DNA of 33,233 nucleotides from Actinomycetota bacterium (GTDB taxonomy: Bacteria > Actinomycetota > CADDZG01 > JAHWKV01 > JAOPZY01), in assembly GCA_025963875.1 (NCBI GenBank), contig JAOPZY010000237.1:1-33233 (forward strand). The letters run 5' to 3'. Shown here one piece after another: positions 15,868 through 22,971 of the stretch. The position numbers were made by a program, and so were the translations under genes. The first letter of the stretch is position 1. Each line of letters starts with the position of its first letter. The notes under the pieces were generated by a model that saw only the letters and a program-made list of their open reading frames with translations, was not told the DNA's origin and searched no databases.

Positions 15868-16172
15868 TGGACATGAACAAGATGATGAAGCAGGTCCAGA
15901 AGATGCAGGCCGAGCTGGCCAAGGCCCAGGAGGAACTGGCGCTGGCGGTGGTCGAGGGGTCGTCGGGCGGCGGGGCCGTGAAGGTCGAGTTCACGGGTCA
16001 GGAGGTCAGCCAGGTCAGCATCGCCCCGGAGGCGGTCGATCCCGAGGACCCGAGCATGCTCGAGGACCTGCTGCGTGCCGCCTTCAACGACGGGCTGCGG
16101 GCGCAGCAGGCTCTGGCCAGCGAGCGCCTCGGCCCCCTGGCCGGAGGCATGAGCCTGCCAGGGATGCACTGA
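15867..16172 (+). CDS. ybaB: YbaB/EbfC nucleoid-associated protein
   Basis: 101 residues, family-typical length. It begins MDMNKMMKQVQKMQAELAKAQEEL (helical DNA-binding arm), then a beta hairpin with GGGAVKVEFTGQEVSQVSIAPEAV and a C-terminal helix LEDLLRAAFNDGLRAQQALASERL. The small dimeric protein binds DNA and is nearly always encoded between dnaX and recR, as here. The start ATG shares a base with the dnaX stop; ATG at 15873 is an alternative. The recR gene follows after six bases. Confidence 0.95.
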   Translation: MDMNKMMKQVQKMQAELAKAQEELALAVVEGSSGGGAVKVEFTGQEVSQVSIAPEAVDPEDPSMLEDLLRAAFNDGLRAQQALASERLGPLAGGMSLPGMH

Positions 16173-16178
16173 GGCCGG

Positions 16179-16778
16179 GTGCTCGCAGGACCGGTCCAGG
16201 ATCTGGTCGAGGAGTTGACGCGCCTGCCCGGCATCGGGCCGAAGACCGCTCAACGCCTCGCCTTCCACATCCTCAAGGTCGACACCGCGGATGCCCGCCG
16301 CTTGGCCGGCGCCATCGTGGGCGTCAAGGAGAAGACCCGGTTCTGCGCCCGGTGCTTCAACATCTCCACGACCGAGCTCTGCGGGTACTGCACCGCCGAC
16401 CGGCGGGACCCGACCCTCGTGTGCGTCGTCGAGGAGGCCCGCGACATCGAGGCCGTCGAGAAGACCGGTGAGTTCAAGGGCCGCTACCACGTGCTGGGCG
16501 GCGCCATCTCCCCCATCGACGGCGTCGGGCCGGACGACCTCCGGATCGCAGAGCTGCTCGCCAGGATCCCGTCCGAGGGCATCGCCGAGATCATCGTGGC
16601 CACGAACCCCAACGTTGAGGGCGAGGCGACCGGGATGTACCTGGCACGGCTGATCTCGCCGCTCGGCGTCAAGATCACCCGCATCGCAAGCGGCCTCCCC
16701 GTCGGCGGGGACCTCGAGTACGCCGACGAGGTGACCCTCGGCAGGGCGTTCGAGGGCCGGCGCGAGTTTCCTCACTAG
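16179..16778 (+). CDS. recR: Recombination mediator RecR
   Basis: 199 residues, standard length. Helix-hairpin-helix [20 protein letters not shown] (13-32), four zinc cysteines C56, C59, C68 and C71, a Toprim domain starting [20 protein letters not shown], and the conserved [18 protein letters not shown] and [18 protein letters not shown]-type segments. With RecO/RecF it loads RecA on SSB-coated gaps. The start is GTG at 16179 ([20 protein letters not shown]). It is part of the dnaX-ybaB-recR operon. Its stop codon lies inside a -10-like sequence for lysC. Confidence 0.97.
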   Translation: MLAGPVQDLVEELTRLPGIGPKTAQRLAFHILKVDTADARRLAGAIVGVKEKTRFCARCFNISTTELCGYCTADRRDPTLVCVVEEARDIEAVEKTGEFKGRYHVLGGAISPIDGVGPDDLRIAELLARIPSEGIAEIIVATNPNVEGEATGMYLARLISPLGVKITRIASGLPVGGDLEYADEVTLGRAFEGRREFPH

Positions 16779-16781
16779 ACT
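16776..16781 (+). promoter_or_regulatory. Possible -10 element giving a near-leaderless lysC mRNA
   Basis: TAGACT begins on the recR stop codon and ends nine bases before the lysC ATG. No ribosome site is visible before lysC, so a leaderless or very short leader transcript is plausible. Confidence 0.4.
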
Positions 16782-16790
16782 CAACGCATC

Positions 16791-18074
16791 ATGGGAATCG
16801 TCGTCCAGAAGTACGGGGGCACGTCGGTGGCGAGCACCGACCGGATCCGCAACGTCGCCCGGCGCATCGTCGCCACCGCCGAGAAGGGCCACCCGGTCGT
16901 CGTCGTCGTCTCCGCGATGGGCCACACGACGGACCAGCTCATGGGGCAAGCCCTCGAGATCTCGCCCGTGCCCCGCGCCCGGGAGCTGGACATGCTGCTG
17001 TCGGCCGGCGAGCGGATATCGATGTCGCTGCTGTCGATGGCCATCATCGACATGGGCCGCGAGGCCATCAGCCTCACGGGGTCGCAGGCCGGCATCGTCA
17101 CCGATACCACCCACACGAAGGCGCGGATCGTCGACGTGCGCGCCCGCAGGATCCTCGAGGCGCTCGACGCCGGCAAGATCGTGATCGTCGCCGGGTTCCA
17201 GGGGGTCTCGACGATCAGCAACGACGTGACGACGCTCGGCCGGGGCGGTTCCGACACCACCGCGGTCGCCCTGGCCGCCGCGCTCGGTGCCGAAGTGTGC
17301 GAGATCTACACCGATGTCGACGGGGTCTACACTGCGGACCCGAGGGTCGTGCCCGACGCCCGCAAGTTGCACGTCGCCACCTACGAGGAGATGCTCGAGA
17401 TGGCGGCCTGCGGCGCCCGGGTGCTCATGCTTCGATCGGTCGAATACGCGCGGAACTACAAGGTCGTCCTGCACGTTCGCTCGTCGTTCAACAACGAGCA
17501 GGGGACTTTCGTCAAGGAGGGTGACGAGCGGATGGAGAAGGCACTGATCTCGGGCGTCGTCCACGACACGTCGGAGGCGATGATCCGCATCCGGCGCGTG
17601 CCCGACCGCCCCGGCATCGCAGCCAAGGTCTTCGGGTCGCTGGCCGCCGAGGCCATCAACGTGGACATGATCGTGCAGAACGTGTCCGAGGACGGCCGCA
17701 CCGACCAGACGTTCACGCTGCCCAGGGCCGATCTGCCGCGCTCCGAGGAGGCCCTCGGGCGCATCGCCGCGGAGATCGGGGCCGAGGGGTGGACCGCCGA
17801 GCCGGAGATCGGCAAGGTGTCCCTCGTGGGGGCCGGCATGCGGTCGCACCCCGGCGTGGCGGCCAAGATGTTCCAGACGCTCGCCCAGGCCGGCATCAAC
17901 ATCGAAATGATCTCCACCTCGTCGATCCGCATCTCGGTCGTCGTGCAGGCCGCGGAGGTCGAGCGGGCGGTGCGGCTCATCCACGCCGCGTTCGAGCTGC
18001 CGCAGGGGGCGATCCTGCGGGAGGCCCACGGCCAGATGCCGGAGATAAGCTCGAGCGAACTGGAGGGAGTATGA
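16791..18074 (+). CDS. lysC: Aspartate kinase, with likely internal beta-subunit start
   Basis: 427 residues. Phosphorylates aspartate, the first step to lysine, threonine, methionine and diaminopimelate. Motifs: KYGGTSVAS (8-16), [42 protein letters not shown], and [13 protein letters not shown]. Two ACT domains (about 265-340 and 345-420) bind feedback effectors. A strong Shine-Dalgarno AAGGAGG (17514-17520) precedes the in-frame ATG at 17532 (codon 248), which would yield a 180-residue ACT-only beta subunit, as known for Bacillus and Corynebacterium aspartokinases. The stop overlaps the asd start by 4 bases (ATGA). Confidence 0.97.
   Translation: MGIVVQKYGGTSVASTDRIRNVARRIVATAEKGHPVVVVVSAMGHTTDQLMGQALEISPVPRARELDMLLSAGERISMSLLSMAIIDMGREAISLTGSQAGIVTDTTHTKARIVDVRARRILEALDAGKIVIVAGFQGVSTISNDVTTLGRGGSDTTAVALAAALGAEVCEIYTDVDGVYTADPRVVPDARKLHVATYEEMLEMAACGARVLMLRSVEYARNYKVVLHVRSSFNNEQGTFVKEGDERMEKALISGVVHDTSEAMIRIRRVPDRPGIAAKVFGSLAAEAINVDMIVQNVSEDGRTDQTFTLPRADLPRSEEALGRIAAEIGAEGWTAEPEIGKVSLVGAGMRSHPGVAAKMFQTLAQAGINIEMISTSSIRISVVVQAAEVERAVRLIHAAFELPQGAILREAHGQMPEISSSELEGV
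17514..17534 (+). promoter_or_regulatory. Internal ribosome site and start of aspartokinase beta subunit
   Basis: AAGGAGG at 17514-17520 is followed 11 bases later by an in-frame ATG (17532-17534). The position matches the junction between catalytic and ACT domains, as in alpha2beta2 aspartokinases. The spacing is slightly long, so expression is probable but not certain. Confidence 0.6.
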
Positions 18075-19114
18075 GAAGGCTTCCGGCCCGTCCCGTCGTC
18101 GCCGTCGTCGGCGCGACCGGCGTCGTCGGCCGCGTGATGCTCGACATCCTGCACGAGCGGGCGTTCCCGGCAGCCGAGGTGGTGCCGGTGGCATCGGCAC
18201 GCTCGGCGGGGCGCCTGGTGGCGTACGGGGACGTTCCCTTGCCCGTGAAGGTCCTGGACGAGGGGGTCTTCGACGGCGTCGACCTGGTCCTGCTCGACAC
18301 GCCCGACGACGTGGCCCGCACGTGGGCCCCGGTGGCAGCCGCAGCGGGCGCCATCGTCGTCGACAACTCGGCGGCCTGGCGGATGGACGACGACGTGCCG
18401 CTCGTGTGCCCCGAGGTCAATGCCGCAGCCCTGGAGGGCGCGGTCAAGGGCATCGTGGCGAGCCCCAACTGCACCACACTCGGCGTCGTGCTCCCCCTCG
18501 GGGCGCTGCACCTGCGCTTCGGGCTGGAGAAGGTCGTCGTCTCCTCCTACCAGTCGGCCTCGGGGGCCGGCCGGGGCGGTGTCGAGGAGTTGAGCGACCA
18601 GGTGGCCAAGCTGGCCGGCGAACCCGGCGCCGTCGAAGCGCTGGCGTCCGGCAGAGCACGCCACCTCCTGCCGGCCCCATCTGCCTTCCCCGCACCGCTC
18701 GCCTACAACGTCGTGCCGAGGGCGGGATCGCTGAAGGACAACGGTTACACGAGCGAGGAGTTGAAGCTGGTCGCCGAGACCCGCAAGATCATGGGCCTGC
18801 CCGGGTTGGCGCTCACCGCCACCTGCGTCAGGGTCCCCACCGTCGTCGGCCACGGCGCGTCCGTCTGGGCACGCTTCGCTGCCGAGGTGGACCTGGAGGA
18901 GGCGCTTGCCTGCCTGGCGGGGGCGCCGGGGGTGGAGCTCGTCGATCTCCCCACACCGCAGCTCTCGGCCGGCAGGGATCCCTCCTTCGTGGGCCGCGTC
19001 CGGACCGATCTCAGCGATCGTCACGCTCTTTGCTTTTTCTGCGCGTGCGACAACCTTCGGAAAGGTGCCGCGCTCAACGCAATTCAGATAGCGGAGCATC
19101 TTCTTCCTACGTAG
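18071..19114 (+). CDS. asd: Aspartate-semialdehyde dehydrogenase
   Basis: 347 residues. NADP-dependent reduction of aspartyl phosphate, the product of the preceding gene, to the semialdehyde. The Rossmann motif GATGVVG is at 14-20, the catalytic cysteine is C134 in ASPNCTT, and the conserved substrate and acid/base residues lie in [16 protein letters not shown]-terminal [16 protein letters not shown] is classic. ATG at 18071 overlaps the lysC stop (ATGA) with GGAGG five bases before, so the two enzymes are translated together. The 3' end ([11 protein letters not shown]) is complete and typical. Confidence 0.97.
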   Translation: MRRLPARPVVAVVGATGVVGRVMLDILHERAFPAAEVVPVASARSAGRLVAYGDVPLPVKVLDEGVFDGVDLVLLDTPDDVARTWAPVAAAAGAIVVDNSAAWRMDDDVPLVCPEVNAAALEGAVKGIVASPNCTTLGVVLPLGALHLRFGLEKVVVSSYQSASGAGRGGVEELSDQVAKLAGEPGAVEALASGRARHLLPAPSAFPAPLAYNVVPRAGSLKDNGYTSEELKLVAETRKIMGLPGLALTATCVRVPTVVGHGASVWARFAAEVDLEEALACLAGAPGVELVDLPTPQLSAGRDPSFVGRVRTDLSDRHALCFFCACDNLRKGAALNAIQIAEHLLPT

Positions 19115-19461
19115 GCCACTTCGGGCATTCGTATCGCCGGGAATTGGCTCCGCCTTTCCAAGCTTGCATCGGATGACGTATCTCCACTAGGATCCCGCAA
19201 GCAGTTCAGATGGGTTTTGCCAAATTCTGACGGAGCCCTGCGGAGTTGAGGGCGGAGCAGAGTATCTACGTGTTCGGCTTCGGGGGGCCCGGGCGCACGC
19301 TGGGGCTGCACGTAGTGGGATTGAAGAAAACCTGTAGTGGCAGCAACCCCTGCCACATAAAAGCACTGCCAAAGCGTCTAGACATCGCGCGGCGAAGCTG
19401 ACGAAACGCGCCGAGTAACGGGCAGCAAAGCTTGCCCTTGTGCTCGCGAGTCTGGAACGGA
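19115..19461 (+). other. 347-base intergenic region before the CAP-domain gene
   Basis: No convincing ORF. It has inverted-repeat potential: CTACGTG (19266-19272) with CACGTAG (19309-19315), and a tight hairpin GTGGCAG/CTGCCAC (19337-19343 and 19350-19356, loop CAACCC). G+C content is lower than in the flanking genes. It probably contains the promoter and leader of the secreted CAP protein. I looked for a c-di-AMP (ydaO) riboswitch, common before actinobacterial cell-wall genes, and do not see its core. Confidence 0.4.
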
Positions 19462-20226
19462 ATGACGGGAGGCCGGACGCTGTTCGCAACGCGACGCCGG
19501 AACGTCTGGTGCTGGGCCCTGAGCTTGGCGTCCCTCGCTTCCGTTTTCTCCGCTGTTTCCGTTGCGGTGCCGCTGACCCCCGCCAGCGGTCAGGCCGCTC
19601 CGGTTGCCCGACTCCTCGATCTGATCAACCAGGACCGTGCCCAGCACGGCCTGGGGGCGGTTTCCCTGAGCGGACCCCTGAGCGCCATCGCCCAGAGCCA
19701 GGCCAACGCCATGGCAGGGGCGCGCCGCATCTTTCAGAATCCTGCGTTCCCGGGCGATGTCCCAGCGGCCAACTCCGCCGGCGAGAACGTGGGCTACGGC
19801 CCGGACGTCGACACCGTGCACAACGCGTTCGTGGCGAGCCCCGAGCACCAGGTGATCATCGTGGGGCCCGACTACCGGGTCGTGGGCATCGCGGTCGCCA
19901 GCTCCCCCATCGGCCTCATGGTGGTGGAGAACTTCGTCGACACCGCGGGAGGGGCGGTCGCTCCACCTCCTGCCCCACCACCACCGGTGCAGAAGCCCCC
20001 GCCCCCTCCTCCGCCGAGGCCGGTCATCGTCGTGCCTGCGGCAGCGGCGGTGCCCGCCGCGCCCGCAAAACCGGTCCCGGCCGCCCCTGCGCCCGTGCCG
20101 GTGGCCGCCCCGGCCCCGACCCCCAGCCCCTCGCCCCTCCCGTCGCCGCCGGCGTTCGACATGGCGCTCTACACCCGGATGTTGCAGTGGGACCTATGGC
20201 AGACGGGGACCTCTGCGGACCACTGA
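19462..20226 (+). CDS. Secreted CAP/SCP-domain protein with Pro-rich tail
   Basis: About 254 residues. N-terminal signal: RRR, hydrophobic stretch WALSLASLASVFSAVSVAV, then PASGQA cleavage-like site. The CAP domain (about 40-150) is visible as LLDLINQDRAQHGLGAVSLSGPLSAIAQSQANAMA, SAGENVGYGPD and SPEHQVIIVGPDYRVVGIAV. The Glu of SAGEN and the His of SPEH are present, but the first CAP histidine is not obvious (RRIFQNP where a His is usual). A long Pro/Ala tail (about 158-235; PPPPPPP) is of wall-spanning type. ATG 19462 is chosen because it gives a proper n-region. Likely extracellular; CAP proteins have varied lipid-binding or peptidase roles, none assignable here. Confidence 0.82.
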   Translation: MTGGRTLFATRRRNVWCWALSLASLASVFSAVSVAVPLTPASGQAAPVARLLDLINQDRAQHGLGAVSLSGPLSAIAQSQANAMAGARRIFQNPAFPGDVPAANSAGENVGYGPDVDTVHNAFVASPEHQVIIVGPDYRVVGIAVASSPIGLMVVENFVDTAGGAVAPPPAPPPPVQKPPPPPPPRPVIVVPAAAAVPAAPAKPVPAAPAPVPVAAPAPTPSPSPLPSPPAFDMALYTRMLQWDLWQTGTSADH

Positions 20227-20253
20227 CCCAACCCAGCCGTCCAGCTGTCGTAG

Positions 20254-20327
20254 TCGGGAAGGGGGGATTTGAACCCCCGGCCTCCACGTCCCGAACGTGG
20301 CGCGCTGCCAAGCTGCGCTACTTCCCG
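20254..20327 (-). tRNA. tRNA-Pro (anticodon CGG)
   Basis: 74 bases on the minus strand. Acceptor CGGGAAG/CTTCCCG with discriminator A, D arm TAGCGCAGCTTGGCAGCGC, anticodon stem CCACG/CGTGG around TTCGGGA (anticodon CGG, reads CCG), and T arm CCGGGGGTTCAAATCCCCC. CCA is not encoded. It stands alone between the CAP and nitroreductase genes. Confidence 0.95.
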
Positions 20328-20335
20328 TAGGGCCG

Positions 20336-20341
20336 AGTCTA
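20336..20341 (-). promoter_or_regulatory. Possible -10 element of tRNA-Pro
   Basis: TAGACT on the minus strand ends eight bases before the mature 5' end of the tRNA. Confidence 0.4.
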
Positions 20342-20401
20342 CCGCCCGTACCTCTTGTCTGGTGCCTGAACCCCGCCTTCACTTGACGTCAGGATGTACG
20401 G

Positions 20402-20995
20402 GTGGAGTTCTCCGATGTTGTACGGCGGCGGCGCATGGTGCGGCGCTATCTGCCGGAGGGTGTGCCTGATCATGTTCTTCGGCGGGTGGTTGAGGCGGGG
20501 CGGCGGGGGCCCTCTGCTGGCTTTTCGCAGGGGCAGTCGTTTGTCGTCGTCACCGATCCGGGGGTACGGCGCGAGATCGCGGCGCTGGCGGGAGAGGATG
20601 CCTACGTCGCCAAGGGCTTCCAGCCGTGGGTATCGGAGGCGCCGGCCCACGTGGTGGTCTGCACGAGCGAGCAGGACTACCGTGACCGCTACCGGGCCCC
20701 CGACAAGCTCGGGCCCCGCACCGAGCTGGACTGGCCGGTGCCGTTCTGGTACGTCGATGCCGGCTGCTCGCTGATGCTGCTGCTGCTCGCAGCGGTGGAC
20801 GAGGGCCTGGCGGCAGGGTTCCTCGCCCTCAAGAGCTACGAGGGCCTGCGGGAGCTGCTCGGCATCCCGGCCCACGTGCAACCCATCGGGATCGTGACTA
20901 TCGGCAGGCCGGCCCCGGACCGGCGCTCCGGCTCCCTGGACCGGGGCCGCAGGCCCGCCGCCGAGGTCGTCCACCACGACCACTGGGGCGCCTGA
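20402..20995 (+). CDS. Nitroreductase-family flavoprotein
   Basis: 197 residues. The N-terminus FSDVVRRRRMVRRYLPEGVPDHVLRRVVEAGRRGPSAGFSQGQSFVVV carries the FMN-phosphate-binding Arg cluster and the P-S-A-G-F-S-Q-G-Q loop of nitroreductases. GCSLMLLLLAAVDEGLAAGFLAL is the core helix, and PAHVQPIGIVTIGRPAPD the second FMN segment. Such enzymes reduce nitro compounds, quinones or enoyl groups with NAD(P)H; in actinobacteria some use F420. Substrate unknown. The GTG start at 20402 gives the usual N-terminus, with GGATG upstream as a weak ribosome site. Monocistronic, convergent with the next minus-strand gene. Confidence 0.88.
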   Translation: MEFSDVVRRRRMVRRYLPEGVPDHVLRRVVEAGRRGPSAGFSQGQSFVVVTDPGVRREIAALAGEDAYVAKGFQPWVSEAPAHVVVCTSEQDYRDRYRAPDKLGPRTELDWPVPFWYVDAGCSLMLLLLAAVDEGLAAGFLALKSYEGLRELLGIPAHVQPIGIVTIGRPAPDRRSGSLDRGRRPAAEVVHHDHWGA

Positions 20996-21055
20996 CTGCC
21001 GGGCGCCTCAACCTCGACGCCGAAGCCGAACGGCGGAGTCTGAACTTAGTCCCCC

Positions 21056-21090
21056 AGCGCGCGCATGTGCGCGAAAGCCGACTGACCTCC
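21056..21090 (+). repeat. Hairpin repeat motif, copy 1
   Basis: A 35-base sequence matching 28121-28155 at 31 of 35 positions and in the same orientation. It has a CGCGC/GCGCG hairpin followed by GAAAGCCGACTGACCTCC. It lies between convergent genes. See the matching finding. Confidence 0.6.
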
Positions 21091-21097
21091 TGGTCAG
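21082..21097. terminator. Possible bidirectional terminator hairpin
   Basis: CTGACC/GGTCAG around a four-base loop, between the ends of the convergent nitroreductase and phosphoesterase genes. No T-tract, so only suggestive; it overlaps the hairpin repeat motif. Confidence 0.3.
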
Positions 21098-21115
21098 GGG
21101 AGGCCAGCCGGGCGA

Positions 21116-22000
21116 TCAGCCGAGGCCCCGCGGCACCAACTCCAGGACCGACGCCTCCGGGGGGCAGAGGAAGCGGTACGGGGCGAACTTGCCGGTGCCA
21201 AGACCCGGCGTCACGAAGAGCAGCGTCCGCCCCACCCAGGAGGCCCCCAGTGCGAGGTGGCGGGGCACCGTCGAGTTGGTGACGACCGCCCCGACGAACG
21301 GGAAGCGGATCTGGCCCCCGTGGGTGTGGCCCGCCACGACCAGGTCGAAGCCGGCTTGGGCGGCGTCCTGGTAGGGCGAGGGGTCGTGGACGACACACAT
21401 GGCAAACGCCGCATCGGGGCTCCGGCGCAGCAGGGTGCGGTCGTCCCGCTGCAGGAAGGGGTCGTCCATGCCCGTGATCTGGGTGGGGGTCCCTTTGAGG
21501 TCCACGTAGACGGTGCGGTTTGTGAGGCCCTCGTAGCCCTGGGACTCCAGGATGCGCAGGAAGTCGTCGGTGCGATTGAGCTTGGTCGGCAGCCTCCGCC
21601 GGTGGGTGAAGTAGTCGAGGTAGTTCTTGAACCTGGGGGCGTAGTAGTCGGACGAGCCGAGGACGTAGTAGCGGCCCAGGCGACCCTGCAGGCCGCCCAG
21701 GAGCCGGGCGCAACGCTCGACCGCGGCCGGCTCGCCAAGCAGGTCCCCGGTGGCGAGCACGAGGTCGTAGGTGTCCTCCGACAACCCCGAGAGGAACGCC
21801 GCGAGGCGGGTGCTGGACAGGCGCAGGTGGAGATCCGAGACCTGGAGGATCCGCAGCGGCTTGGCGTCGGGCGGCAGGACCGCCAGCCGGTGGGTGCGGA
21901 TCCAGTAGCGGTGGGCCTCGACGACGCCCCAGCCCACGCAGGCGGCCGCTGCGGCAGCCGAGGCGCCAGCCCCGGCCAGCAGCACCTTGGAGGGCTTCAT
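21116..22000 (-). CDS. Calcineurin-like metallophosphoesterase, membrane-anchored
   Basis: 294 residues. An N-terminal hydrophobic segment (VLLAGAGASAAAAAACVGWGVV) probably anchors it. Metal-site motifs in order: VSDLHLR, ATGDLLGE, LGSSDYYAP (the GNHD position, degenerate), VVHDPSP and AGHTHGGQI. This pattern resembles YkuE-type phosphoesterases and mycobacterial Rv3683, which is also encoded near paired ArsA-like genes. The substrate is unknown; relatives act on phosphodiesters or UDP-lipid intermediates. Ser-Ser in the third motif replaces the Asn-His of canonical enzymes, so activity may differ. ATG 22000 overlaps the stop of the upstream gene by 4 bases; it is the last gene of the operon. 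Confidence 0.88.
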   Translation of the reverse strand: MKPSKVLLAGAGASAAAAAACVGWGVVEAHRYWIRTHRLAVLPPDAKPLRILQVSDLHLRLSSTRLAAFLSGLSEDTYDLVLATGDLLGEPAAVERCARLLGGLQGRLGRYYVLGSSDYYAPRFKNYLDYFTHRRRLPTKLNRTDDFLRILESQGYEGLTNRTVYVDLKGTPTQITGMDDPFLQRDDRTLLRRSPDAAFAMCVVHDPSPYQDAAQAGFDLVVAGHTHGGQIRFPFVGAVVTNSTVPRHLALGASWVGRTLLFVTPGLGTGKFAPYRFLCPPEASVLELVPRGLG

Positions 22001-22971
22001 GACGCGAACGGGAGACCCACATCGATGACGGTGGGGGCGGCCGCGGCCAGCGCCTCGGCGATCGCCAGGCCCAGGCCGGGCTCGTCGTCGGCCCGGACGG
22101 CGCGCACGTCGGCGTCATGCAACGTCGGCGACGCCGCCTCCCCTTCGAAGGCGAGGACCACCACGGGAAGACCCGCCTCCGCCAGCGGGCCGAGGTCCCC
22201 CACGTCGCCGGCGCTCACGAGGGCGACGGCGGGGCCTCGCCGCTGCCGGGCGAGGCCGAGCGCCGCCACCGGCGCAAAACCCGCGTCGGCGTCCCGTGCC
22301 GGGGCGTGGAAGGTGCCCGGCACCGGGACCGGGAACAGCGGAAGCCCCCAACGGACGGGGCCTGCATCCCAGACCGTGGGGATCTCGGCGGGGATCGCAC
22401 GGCGCAGGGCCTCGATCGACGCGGGAGGCGGCCCCGCCGCGAGCAGGCGCTCCCGTGCCGCCTCCCGCACCGCCGACACCCGGACGGCGGCGCCCTCGCG
22501 GGCCGGCCCGGGTGGGCGGGCGCTCAGAGCCGCCGCGAGCTGCGCCAGCACGGCCCTAGCGTCGCCGAGCATCTCGGAGCGTGCCGGGTATCTCCGGCTG
22601 AACACCTCGGGGTCGATGTCGATGTGGAACAGCTGGAGGGGCAAGGGGATCTGCCACCGCTTGGTGGAGCGGGCGGAGAACGAGGTCCCGACGGCAAGGG
22701 CAGCATCGGCCTGGCCCAGGAGGCGGGCGACCTCGGGTGCCCCGAAGAGCGAACCGACGGCCAGCGGGTGCGTCTCGCTCAGCGCGCCCTTGCCGGACGT
22801 GCTGGTCACCACCGGCGCCCCCAGCAGCTCGGCCACCTCGCCAAGCTCGTCCCAGGCCCGGGCGGCGACGGCACCACCGCCGGCCCAGATCACCGGGCGG
22901 GCGGCAAGCGAGAGGAGCAGCGCGGCTTCCTCGATGAGTCCGGTGGAAGGCGCCGTCGGGCCGGCCGTCAC
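21997..22971 (-). CDS. ThDP-enzyme relative lacking the PYR domain
   Basis: 324 residues. Residues about 10-150 match the central (M) domain of acetolactate-synthase-like thiamine diphosphate enzymes (PVIWAGGGAVAARAWDELGEVAELLGAPVVTSTSGKGALSETHPLAVG; AVGTSFSARSTKRWQIPLPLQLFHIDIDPE). The rest resembles the PP domain (VWDAGPVRWGLPLF; GFAPVAALGLA), but the ThDP motif GDG..N is changed to GDVGDLGPLAEAGLPVVVLAFEGEA. The N-terminal PYR domain with the catalytic Glu is absent: the gene starts at GTG 22971, overlapping the upstream stop by 4 bases (GTGA), and upstream sequence in this frame is shadow of the 544-residue gene. Probably non-catalytic or needing a partner. Confidence 0.75.
   Translation of the reverse strand: MTAGPTAPSTGLIEEAALLLSLAARPVIWAGGGAVAARAWDELGEVAELLGAPVVTSTSGKGALSETHPLAVGSLFGAPEVARLLGQADAALAVGTSFSARSTKRWQIPLPLQLFHIDIDPEVFSRRYPARSEMLGDARAVLAQLAAALSARPPGPAREGAAVRVSAVREAARERLLAAGPPPASIEALRRAIPAEIPTVWDAGPVRWGLPLFPVPVPGTFHAPARDADAGFAPVAALGLARQRRGPAVALVSAGDVGDLGPLAEAGLPVVVLAFEGEAASPTLHDADVRAVRADDEPGLGLAIAEALAAAAPTVIDVGLPFAS

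Noticed and set aside
19115-19461. c-di-AMP (ydaO) riboswitch before the CAP-domain gene
   Set aside because: The gene type made this likely, but the conserved GGGGAA / GGGUGAAUC cores are absent; only generic hairpins are visible.
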